A stretch of 26,612 nucleotides of DNA from Phocaeicola sp. (GTDB lineage: Bacteria; Bacteroidota; Bacteroidia; Bacteroidales; Bacteroidaceae), in the NCBI GenBank assembly GCA_020026175.1, contig JAHHQV010000041.1, positions 1 to 26,612 on the forward strand, written 5' to 3'. Within the stretch, counting starts at the first letter, position 1, and every line of letters starts with the position of its first letter. Shown in pieces: positions 17,985 through 24,959 of this stretch. The position numbers and the translations under genes were made by a program. The notes beneath the pieces are model-generated. The model was not told the DNA's origin, searched no databases, and was given only the letters and a program-made list of their open reading frames with translations.

Positions 17985-19172
17985 CTAATCTTCTATTTTC
18001 TTAATTCTCTCTAATGCTTCGGCCAGTTTTTCTTCCTTGGCACAAAGAGAAATTCGTATATATCTCTTACCATTGCTTCCGAAAATAAATCCCGGAGTTA
18101 TAAATACTCTTGCTTCATGCAGAATCTTTTCCGTAAGGTCTTCAACATTATTATACTTTTCAGGAATCTTACCCCACAAAAACATTCCCACCTGATTTTT
18201 GTCGTATGTACATCCCAATTCCTCCATAATTGCTTCAGCAAATTTCCTTCTGCGCGAATACACATTGATATTTGCCTCTTCGTGCCATTCTGGAGTATTG
18301 TTGTATGCCTGAGCTGCAGCCAGTTGCAAAGGGCGGAACGTACCAGAGTCAATGTTGCTCTTTATCTTCAGAATCCACTGTACGAATGTAGAGTTTGTTG
18401 CAAGCATACCCACACGCCATCCAGGCATATTATGGCTCTTGCTCATCGAATTAAATTCGATACAACAATCTTTCGCTCCCGGAACATTCAGTATGCTTAT
18501 AGGCTTACGGTTAAGAATAAAGCTATATGGATTATCGTTTACCACCACAATATTGTGTCTTCTTGCAAAGTCTACTATCTTTTCATACAGTTCCATAGTA
18601 GCATTGGCTCCGGTAGGCATATTAGGATAATTGGTCCACATAATCTTCACTCCAGTCAGATCCATTTTCTCCAGTTCTTCAAAATCTGGTTCCCAGTTTT
18701 TATCCTCCAAAAGATTATAGTTTACTATCTCGCTTCCTATAATCCTGTTGAGAGAAGTATAAGTAGGATAACCCGGATTGGGAACCAACACCTTGTCTCC
18801 CGGATTTACAAAAGCAAGAGACACATGAAGTATACCTTCCTTAGAGCCTATAAGCGGTTGTATCTCTGTAGAAGGGTCCAGTTCTACATTATACCATCTC
18901 TTATACCAGCCAGCCATAGCCTTCCTCAGTTCCGGAATACCCACAGTAGGCTGATAACCATGAGCTTCAGCTTTTTGTGCATTTTCACAAAGGACTCTGA
19001 CAGTTTCCTCCGAAGGCGGCATATCAGGACTTCCAATACCAAGACTTATCACGTTCTTTCCTTCGGCATTCATCTTTGCCACTTCCTTCAGTTTTCTGCT
19101 GAAGTAGTATTCGCTCACACAGCTCAGTCTGTCAGCCGGCTGGATATTATAATGTTGATTTTCCTTCTGCAT
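17985..19172 (-). CDS. Class I/II PLP aminotransferase, probable aromatic aminotransferase
   Basis: A 395-residue fold-type I aminotransferase. Visible features are SLGIGSPDMPP near the N-terminus, VPNPGYPTY (130-138), NYPNMPTGA (181-189), NDNPYS (212-217) for the PLP ring, and the PLP lysine K245 in SMSKSHNMPGWR. It resembles the LL-diaminopimelate / aspartate aminotransferase-like group. Its place between pheA and the DAHP synthase gene indicates that it converts phenylpyruvate and 4-hydroxyphenylpyruvate to Phe and Tyr; this role is inferred from position. The start at 19172 overlaps the end of pheA by 26 bp, which points to translational coupling, and it keeps the expected N-terminus YNIQPADRL. 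Confidence 0.9.
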   Translation of the reverse strand: MQKENQHYNIQPADRLSCVSEYYFSRKLKEVAKMNAEGKNVISLGIGSPDMPPSEETVRVLCENAQKAEAHGYQPTVGIPELRKAMAGWYKRWYNVELDPSTEIQPLIGSKEGILHVSLAFVNPGDKVLVPNPGYPTYTSLNRIIGSEIVNYNLLEDKNWEPDFEELEKMDLTGVKIMWTNYPNMPTGANATMELYEKIVDFARRHNIVVVNDNPYSFILNRKPISILNVPGAKDCCIEFNSMSKSHNMPGWRVGMLATNSTFVQWILKIKSNIDSGTFRPLQLAAAQAYNNTPEWHEEANINVYSRRRKFAEAIMEELGCTYDKNQVGMFLWGKIPEKYNNVEDLTEKILHEARVFITPGFIFGSNGKRYIRISLCAKEEKLAEALERIKKIED

Positions 19173-19986
19173 ATTCTCCTAAAATTTTAAGTGCTTTTGT
19201 AAGCGGTGCAACCGCATCTATTGATTGTTTGTATCTAAGATAATCGCTGAACATCACGTCTACGTAGAACATATATTCCCACTCACGACCAATAATGGGC
19301 AACGATTGTATTTTTGTAAGATTGATATTATAGAATGAAAAGATTGACAATACTTGCGAAAGACTACCCTCGCTATGAGGAAGCGAGAATACTATATTGG
19401 CCTTATTCACTGCATTTCCCTTCAGTTCGTCGGCCTTCCACGGGTTGCTTATCACAAGAAAGCGTGTGAAATTATGTTTGTTCGTTTCAATGCCTTCCTG
19501 CAGAATCTTCATGTCATAAAGTCCGGCGGCATATTTAGAGCATATAGCGGCATGTCCTCTAAGGTTTTTCTTTCTTATGTTTTCTGCACTTCCGGCAGTA
19601 TCATCGGTTTCCACCACTTTAAGTTCCTGATGACTATGAAGAAAGTCTCTACACTGTGCCAAAGCTACCGGATGAGAGTTTACTTCACTCAATGTTTCCC
19701 AACTGTCTTCGGGCAGACACATTATGCTATGACTAATCCTAAGTTTATGTTCTCCTATAATCGTAGCCCCGCTTTCTCTCAGAAGTTCGTAATTATGAAG
19801 AAGACTTCCTGCTATGGTATTCTCTATTGCTATCACACCTATAACATCGCTGTCTCTTCTCATCTGCTCGAACACTCCTTCAAACGAATTGCAACAAATC
19901 AGCTCTATTTCTTCTTCACTAAAATATTTGTGGGCTGCAATATCATGATACGAACCTAAAACTCCCTGTATAGCTATTCTTTTCAT
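19147..19986 (-). CDS. pheA: Prephenate dehydratase with ACT domain
   Basis: Converts prephenate to phenylpyruvate (phenylalanine branch). At 279 residues it is the monofunctional form without chorismate mutase. The catalytic domain (1 to about 180) has IQGVLGSYHDIAA at the start, IENTIAGS (54-61) and the catalytic TRF motif (174-176, in HNFTRFLVIS). The ACT regulatory domain spans about 196-270. The two Phe-binding motifs of the best-known enzymes, GALHN and ESRP, appear here as EGSLS (206-210) and IQSLP (226-230), so feedback binding may differ. It is first in the operon and is preceded by a 190-nt leader with an apparent attenuator that ends about 13 bp before the start codon. Confidence 0.96.
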   Translation of the reverse strand: MKRIAIQGVLGSYHDIAAHKYFSEEEIELICCNSFEGVFEQMRRDSDVIGVIAIENTIAGSLLHNYELLRESGATIIGEHKLRISHSIMCLPEDSWETLSEVNSHPVALAQCRDFLHSHQELKVVETDDTAGSAENIRKKNLRGHAAICSKYAAGLYDMKILQEGIETNKHNFTRFLVISNPWKADELKGNAVNKANIVFSLPHSEGSLSQVLSIFSFYNINLTKIQSLPIIGREWEYMFYVDVMFSDYLRYKQSIDAVAPLTKALKILGEYAEGKSTL

Positions 19987-19999
19987 TTCTATTATACTT

Positions 20000-20032
20000 A
20001 AAAAAAATCCCGCCTCATATTGAAGCGGGATT
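20000..20032 (-). terminator. Intrinsic terminator in the pheA leader (attenuator, segments 3:4)
   Basis: On the minus strand AATCCCGC (20032-20025) and GCGGGATT (20013-20006) form an 8-bp GC-rich stem with an 11-nt loop, followed by eight Ts (to 20000). It lies inside the pheA leader, 13 bp before the start codon, and not after a gene. The segment TCCCGCTTCA (20030-20021) is exactly complementary to TGAAGCGGGA at 20093-20084 inside the leader ORF, so pairing there would break the terminator. Confidence 0.9.
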
Positions 20033-20058
20033 CGTAATTCATATTTTGTGTTTATTTA

Positions 20059-20154
20059 TCATCTGTTATATACATATACAACCTCCCGCTTCACTTCATT
20101 GCTAAAGTAAAAGTAATAAAAGAAGAAGAAAAAGTATGTATAAATTGATTTCAT
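20059..20154 (-). CDS. Phe/Tyr-rich attenuator leader peptide of the pheA operon
   Basis: A 31-codon ORF, ATG at 20154-20152 and TGA at 20061-20059, too short for ordinary gene calling. It starts about 25 nt after the predicted transcription start. Residues 5-17 are Tyr, Thr, Tyr and then FFFFFYYFYF, so 12 of these 13 codons are Phe or Tyr; over the whole peptide there are 7 Phe and 7 Tyr. It precedes a Phe/Tyr biosynthetic operon, and its design parallels the E. coli pheL leader. A ribosome stalled in the aromatic run would leave the antiterminator segment TGAAGCGGGA (in codons 20-24) free to pair with the terminator's 5' arm. A ribosome that reaches the stop codon would cover it, and the terminator would form. 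The peptide itself probably has no function after translation. Confidence 0.88.
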   Translation of the reverse strand: MKSIYTYFFFFFYYFYFSNEVKREVVYVYNR

Positions 20155-20182
20155 ATCTGCTCTCTGTTTTTTGTTTACACTG

Positions 20183-20212
20183 CAAAAATAATACTTTTAT
20201 TGAAAAAACAAT
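20183..20212 (-). promoter_or_regulatory. Promoter of the pheA operon
   Basis: On the minus strand, TATTTTTG (20190-20183) matches the -7 consensus TAnnTTTG. ATTG (20212-20209) lies upstream with an 18-nt spacer, close to the usual 19-21. Transcription would begin near 20178, giving a leader of about 190 nt that holds the leader peptide and the attenuator. The divergent PatB-like gene begins at 20314 and I see no firm promoter for it (a TTATTTTG at 20263-20270 is a poor match). Confidence 0.7.
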
Positions 20213-20313
20213 AGTTTGACAAAAAAAATCTTCATTATTTTTCATAATATTGCAAATATGGCTTATTTTGTAGCATATATACATAATTAATATACAAAAA
20301 ACAAAACACATTA

Positions 20314-21489
20314 ATGAAATACAATTTTGACCTATCAATAGACAGGAGGCATACAGACGCCATAAAAATTGACGAAATGAAAGAAATTTGGGGAAGAGAA
20401 GATCTTATTCCAATGTGGGTGGCAGATATGGATTTTGCAACTCCCGACTTTATCCTCGATGCTGTAAAGAAACGATGCGAACATCCTATATTAGGATATA
20501 CCAAGAAATCTGACGGATATTATAACTCCATCATCAACTGGGTAAAAAACAGATATGGAATGGAGATTGAGAAAAAGAACATCAACTACGTTCCGGGCAT
20601 AGTAGCCGGACTGGGTATGGCCATCAACTGCTACACCTCGCCAGGCGACAAGATTATGATAATGCCTCCCGTATACCATCCGTTTGCATGGCTCACCAAG
20701 AGAAACAACCGACAGTTAGTGGAATGTCCAATGATACTTGAAAACGGCAGATACAGAATGAACCTCGAAATGCTACGCTCCATAAAAAAAGGAGTAAAAG
20801 CCCTTATCCTATGCAACCCTCACAATCCAGGAGGAGTGGTATGGGAAAAATCGGAACTAGAAGAGCTGGCAGAGATATGTGCCGAAGACAATATAATGGT
20901 ATTCTCTGATGAAATACATGCCGACCTGACACTTCCACCACACCGACACCTGCCATTCTCTATGGTTTCCGAAAAAGCAAGAAACAACTCTGTCACCTTC
21001 ATGGCTCCAAGCAAGACTTTCAATATGCCGGGAGTTTCGGCATCACATGCCATTATATTTAACGACGGACTAAGAAAGAAGTTCGAGACCTTCATCGAAG
21101 CCAGAGAATTGGGCAACGGACATGTCTTTGCATTTCCTGCCGTAGAGGCTGCATTCAACAACGGAACAGAATGGCTTGCTCAATGTCTGGAATACATTGT
21201 CGGAAACATTGACTATGTAGAACAATTTCTGAAAGAGAACACTCCTAAAATCAAGATGATACGCCCAATGGCTTCTTACCTTATATGGTTAGACTGCCGC
21301 TATATGGGATTGAGTCATGAAGAATTGAAGAAATTCTTTGCCGACAAAGCACATATCGCACTTAATGAAGGAGAAATGTTCGGCAAGGAAGGTTCGGGAT
21401 TTATGAGAATGAATATCGGATGTCCACGACAGACTTTGGGAAAAGCCATGAAACAGCTATCGGAAGCTTATATATCGTTGGAGATATAA
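20314..21489 (+). CDS. PatB/MalY-type PLP enzyme (C-S lyase / aminotransferase)
   Basis: A 391-residue fold-type I PLP protein of the MalY/PatB group, which usually cleaves cystathionine or other cysteine S-conjugates and sometimes acts as an aminotransferase. Signatures are MWVADMDF (34-41), typical of this group, PPVYHPF (118-124), CNPHNPGG (167-174), SDEIHADL (198-205) and the PLP lysine K234 in APSKTFNMPG. The cysteine-lyase activity is inferred from the family. Its upstream region is shared with the pheA operon but it is read in the opposite direction, so it is separately controlled. It ends 112 bp before the convergent GHL10 gene; only weak small hairpins (for example TATCCTACGGATA near 21580) are seen in between. 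Confidence 0.93.
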   Translation: MKYNFDLSIDRRHTDAIKIDEMKEIWGREDLIPMWVADMDFATPDFILDAVKKRCEHPILGYTKKSDGYYNSIINWVKNRYGMEIEKKNINYVPGIVAGLGMAINCYTSPGDKIMIMPPVYHPFAWLTKRNNRQLVECPMILENGRYRMNLEMLRSIKKGVKALILCNPHNPGGVVWEKSELEELAEICAEDNIMVFSDEIHADLTLPPHRHLPFSMVSEKARNNSVTFMAPSKTFNMPGVSASHAIIFNDGLRKKFETFIEARELGNGHVFAFPAVEAAFNNGTEWLAQCLEYIVGNIDYVEQFLKENTPKIKMIRPMASYLIWLDCRYMGLSHEELKKFFADKAHIALNEGEMFGKEGSGFMRMNIGCPRQTLGKAMKQLSEAYISLEI

Positions 21490-21600
21490 TATTACTGTTC
21501 CGATAAGTATTGACAGTAGTTTCAATATATTGATTCTAATTTTCTTCATTATCCCTTGATGTCTTTGTTCATACTATGCATATCCTACGGATACAGTCAT

Positions 21601-23103
21601 CTACAGTTTCACTTTCTCCGATTCAGCCTTCGATTCATTATTAAGACGGTCGAGTGCCGTTACCACATATCTGTATTTTCTCTTGCCGTCCTCATAGGGC
21701 AGCTTATAGAAAGCATCTCTTGTTATAGCCACAATATGAGAAGGATCGGCTATATTTACTTTTTCCTTTCGGTCGAACCTATATACCACATACTGCACCG
21801 CCTCATCCATCACATGTTTTGCCTTTGGAGGAGTCCAGAAAAGCATATATCCATATTCGGTCCATACATCCTTCAGTTTCCTTACTTTACCTGGAGCCTT
21901 ATCGTCAATAAACGGATACAATGGTTGCAAAGCAGGGTATTTATGATATTTCCGGGCAAGAAGCTGACGATAGTTTCCCGGATTATCAACCACAGCGGCA
22001 GCATACCACTGACAACTTCCCTGAATCTCTTCCAGCGAACGCTGCAACCTATACTTCTCTGCCATCTGATGAACTGAAGGATTTTTCAAGTCAGACTTCT
22101 TTACTGTCCTTATAACATCCTGACCTATAAACAATGGTCTGGCAGACGAGTTATGCGCCCACCATTTCACCAAAGTCTCATAATCGGCAGCAGGATGACC
22201 TATTTCCCAATATATCTGCGGAATATTATAGTCTATCCATCCATTATTCACCCACTTCAGCACATCGGCATAAAGGTCGTCATAATTCTGAAGTCCGCGA
22301 GTATCGCTACCTTTTGCATCCGACCTCTTGTTTCTGTATATACCAAAAGGAGAAATACCGAATTTTACCCAAGGCTTACATTCTCTGATAGTCTTCTGAA
22401 GTTCCTGTATAAGAACATTCACGTTATCGCGTCGCCATGCACCTCTGTCAGCATATCCACGTCCATAGGCAGCAAAACTGACATCATCCGGAAACTCTTC
22501 TCCAGGATTAGGATAAGGGTAGAAATAATCGTCCATGTGTATGGCATCCACATCATATCTGTTCACTATATCTCTCACTATCTTGCAGATATACTTTCTT
22601 GACTCAGGAAATCCCGGATCGAAATAAAGCTGTCCGGCATACTGTACGAACAACTGCGGATACTTGTAGTAAGGATGCATAGACGACAAGACACCCGTAC
22701 CTTTGGTCTTGGCACGATAAGGATTTATCCATGCATGAAGTTCCATCCCACGCTTATGACACTCGTCTATCATAAACTGAAGAGGGTCCCATCCCTGAGA
22801 AGGTGCAACGCCCTGAACACCTGTAAGGAATCTGCTCCAAGGTTCGTACGACGACTTATACAGAGCATCTGCCTCTGCCCTAACCTGAAATATCACAGCA
22901 TTGATTCCGGCACCTTCGAGATTGTCCAGCTGGCTGATAAGAGTTTTCTTCATGACACTTGCCGACATACCCTGAAACTGACCGTTCACACATTGTATCC
23001 AAGCACCTCTAAACTCACGTTTCGGGAAATCAGTCTGAGCATTACCCCACTGTATATTAAGGCATAAGGCTATAAGCACTGCCAACATCTTTATTTTCTT
23101 CAT
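21601..23103 (-). CDS. Secreted glycoside-hydrolase-like protein (GHL10 / DUF187, YngK-like)
   Basis: A 500-residue exported protein with a signal peptide (1-22). The TIM-barrel GHL10 domain (PF02638 type) runs from about 27 to 345. It begins FPKREFRGAWIQCVNGQF and includes NAVIFQVRAEADALY, HAWINPYRAKTKG, FDPGFPESR and the acidic motif DAIHMDDYFYP, where the paired Asp residues are candidates for catalysis. Residues about 405-500 look like a fibronectin-III-like domain (YGYMLFWTPP..., ending YVVTALDRLNNESKAES). Related proteins are thought to act on cell-envelope or peptidoglycan-derived glycans, but the substrate is unproven. It stands alone, with its own -7 box at 23130-23137 and a short leader of about 20 nt. 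Confidence 0.93.
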   Translation of the reverse strand: MKKIKMLAVLIALCLNIQWGNAQTDFPKREFRGAWIQCVNGQFQGMSASVMKKTLISQLDNLEGAGINAVIFQVRAEADALYKSSYEPWSRFLTGVQGVAPSQGWDPLQFMIDECHKRGMELHAWINPYRAKTKGTGVLSSMHPYYKYPQLFVQYAGQLYFDPGFPESRKYICKIVRDIVNRYDVDAIHMDDYFYPYPNPGEEFPDDVSFAAYGRGYADRGAWRRDNVNVLIQELQKTIRECKPWVKFGISPFGIYRNKRSDAKGSDTRGLQNYDDLYADVLKWVNNGWIDYNIPQIYWEIGHPAADYETLVKWWAHNSSARPLFIGQDVIRTVKKSDLKNPSVHQMAEKYRLQRSLEEIQGSCQWYAAAVVDNPGNYRQLLARKYHKYPALQPLYPFIDDKAPGKVRKLKDVWTEYGYMLFWTPPKAKHVMDEAVQYVVYRFDRKEKVNIADPSHIVAITRDAFYKLPYEDGKRKYRYVVTALDRLNNESKAESEKVKL

Positions 23104-23129
23104 CGGTTTTTAGTTTATTATTGTCAGAG

Positions 23130-23137
23130 CAAAGATA
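23130..23137 (-). promoter_or_regulatory. -7 element for the GHL10 gene
   Basis: Minus-strand TATCTTTG is a full match to TAnnTTTG, 26 bp before the start codon at 23103. No TTTG is seen at the proper -33 distance. Confidence 0.6.
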
Positions 23138-23229
23138 ATACAAAAATGATATTCTTTAGCTTAACAAATCTCCTTTAAGGTTAAAAAATCAAGATTCATC
23201 GGACGTTTAAGCCATAATTCCTCTACGAT

Positions 23230-23320
23230 TTCTACAATTGCAGACTTCATTTGCAGAAATGCAACCTTTATTTATAGAAATGAAAGTTACATTTTTACAA
23301 ATAAAATCTTCATTTGAATT
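23230..23320. repeat. Degenerate short-repeat cluster in the intergenic region
   Basis: TTCATT or TTTATT recurs at 23246, 23267 and 23309. The first two each precede a variant of TGCAGAAATGCAACC / TATAGAAATGAAAGT with a period of 21 bp. TTGCAGAAATGCAA (23251-23264) is a hairpin with a GAAA loop. The surrounding gap, 23104-23615, otherwise holds only the promoters of the GHL10 and methyltransferase genes and AT-rich DNA; I see no gene or RNA in it. Confidence 0.45.
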
Positions 23321-23427
23321 AAACGACCAATGAAAGCATATTTATAGTCTGTTGACTTAACTTCTACAAAACATCTTTTTAGCAAATACATAATGAGCCA
23401 ATAATAATGCCAGATAATATGTCCTAT

Positions 23428-23458
23428 TATGACTTATCTAAATTTTTACTTATCTTTG
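23428..23458 (+). promoter_or_regulatory. Promoter of the restriction-modification operon
   Basis: TATCTTTG (23451-23458) matches TAnnTTTG exactly, with TATG (23428-23431, one mismatch to TTTG) at a 19-nt spacing. Transcription would start near 23464, leaving a leader of about 150 nt. No controller (C-protein) gene is present. A self-complementary stretch around 23553-23572 (TTTAAATATTTTATTTAA type) in this leader could be a control site, but is too AT-rich to judge. Confidence 0.6.
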
Positions 23459-23615
23459 CAAGAACAATTCATATACAAAAAAACAGAAACATCTTGTTGA
23501 AATAGTTACCACAAACAATAAATATAAATTATAAATGACCGAAGTGGAAATTTAAATATTTTATTTAAGTTCAGAAGTCATCAAAAGTACCAAATAATAA
23601 TTATAACTAACAATA

Positions 23616-24959
23616 ATGAAGAGTATTGACAAAACATTTTCTTTGTTTGACTTCTGCAAAAAGAAAGCGAGCAAAGTGCAAATATATGGAGAAGAAACGT
23701 TGGATAACGATGGAAATATAATTCCTTTTATTGATCAGGCTGCTCTTATAACTCATTATTTACAACTAAAAGATACTGGTATAACCTTACCTTATCTTTC
23801 AAAAGCAGAAAGTATATTGAATTTATGGTATGAATTTATAAAAGGACAAAAAGAATTTTGTCCAAAAAACTTACATTATGCAAACGAGTCTTCAACAAGT
23901 CTTCAAACATATCTTTTTCCTGATTTTTTTCAGGCACCGTTTCAGGCACCAGAGAATCCTAAATTTACATTCATAGATTTATTCGCAGGTATTGGCGGAT
24001 TCAGAATGGCAATGCAAAACTTAGGTGGAGAATGCATCTTCTCATCAGAATGGGACGAGCAGGCTAAGAAAACCTATTATGCTAACTATGGCGAAGTGCC
24101 GTTTGGCGATATAACAAAAGAAAGTACAAAAAATAAAATCCCTGATAATTTCGACATTCTTTGTGCTGGATTTCCTTGTCAAGCTTTTTCTCTTGCAGGC
24201 AAAAAATTGGGATTTGAAGAAACAAGAGGAACGCTGTTTTTTGATGTTGCAGAAATCCTACGTCGTTATCAACCAAAAGCATTTTTCTTGGAGAATGTGA
24301 AAGGACTTGTTATACATGATAAAGGACGAACATTTAAGACGATTCTTAACACTCTTGATGAAGTTGGTTATGTTGTTCCTGAACCTGAAATAGTTAATGC
24401 TATGTATTTCGGTGTACCCCAACATCGTGAACGTATATATATAGTCGGTTTCCGAAAAGATCTCGGAATAAAAAAAGAGGACTTTAAATATCCTGAACAG
24501 AAAGAAGTAACAAAGAAGTGGATAGATGTGCGTGAAGAAAATCCTGTTCCTGCAAAGTATTATCTCTCGACACAATATATATCTACTCTTATAAATCATA
24601 AAGCCAGACATGAGTCTAAAGGAAATGGCTTTGGATACGATATCATCCCAGATGATGGTGTTGCGCATGCAATCGTTGTCGGAGGTATGGGGCGAGAAAG
24701 TAATCTTATTATAGATTTTCGTCAAACGGACTTGACTCCAACAACCAGAATAAAAGGTGAAGTAAACAGACAGGGATGGCGTAAAATGACACCGCGTGAA
24801 TGGGCAAGATTACAAGGATATCCCGACAATTTTAAAATAGTAGTTGCAGATGCATCTGCTTATAAACAATTTGGAAACAGTGTTGCTGTTCCAGCAATTC
24901 AGGCTACAGCAGAACAATTACTTAAACCTCTAAAAGAATATGGCTTTATCAGGAAATAA
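23616..24959 (+). CDS. DNA (cytosine-5) methyltransferase, HpaII type (CCGG)
   Basis: Protects the host from its partner endonuclease by methylating cytosine in CCGG. All C5-methyltransferase motifs are in order: motif I FIDLFAGIGGFR (119-130), motif IV GFPCQAFS with nucleophile C188, motif VI ENV (226-228), motif VIII QHRER (269-273), a target-recognition region at about 300-388 (KYYLSTQYI, ESKGNGFGYDIIPDDG, VVGGMGRESN), and motifs IX-X TPREWARLQGYPD and QFGNSVAVPAI. From memory, much of the core, including the recognition region, is very like M.HpaII. At 447 residues it is about 90 longer than M.HpaII. The extra part is an N-terminal, mostly helical extension (1 to about 110) of unknown role, ending in a small duplication FQAPFQAP. 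The stop overlaps the endonuclease start by 20 bp. Confidence 0.95.
   Translation: MKSIDKTFSLFDFCKKKASKVQIYGEETLDNDGNIIPFIDQAALITHYLQLKDTGITLPYLSKAESILNLWYEFIKGQKEFCPKNLHYANESSTSLQTYLFPDFFQAPFQAPENPKFTFIDLFAGIGGFRMAMQNLGGECIFSSEWDEQAKKTYYANYGEVPFGDITKESTKNKIPDNFDILCAGFPCQAFSLAGKKLGFEETRGTLFFDVAEILRRYQPKAFFLENVKGLVIHDKGRTFKTILNTLDEVGYVVPEPEIVNAMYFGVPQHRERIYIVGFRKDLGIKKEDFKYPEQKEVTKKWIDVREENPVPAKYYLSTQYISTLINHKARHESKGNGFGYDIIPDDGVAHAIVVGGMGRESNLIIDFRQTDLTPTTRIKGEVNRQGWRKMTPREWARLQGYPDNFKIVVADASAYKQFGNSVAVPAIQATAEQLLKPLKEYGFIRK

Noticed and set aside
18117..19190. Long plus-strand ORF (357 residues) opposite the aminotransferase, and similar long ORFs at 17130-17903, 9085-9558 and 22153-22602
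   Set aside because: They are shadows of real minus-strand genes with clear motifs; their translations are rich in Cys, His, Phe and Ser and have no domain.
20102..20338. A 78-residue minus-strand ORF ending in a run of leucines, overlapping the pheA leader
   Set aside because: It starts upstream of the pheA promoter and overlaps the PatB-like gene. Its Leu run is the pyrimidine-rich Phe/Tyr tract read in another frame. The frame beginning at 20154 fits the promoter, the terminator and the function of the operon.
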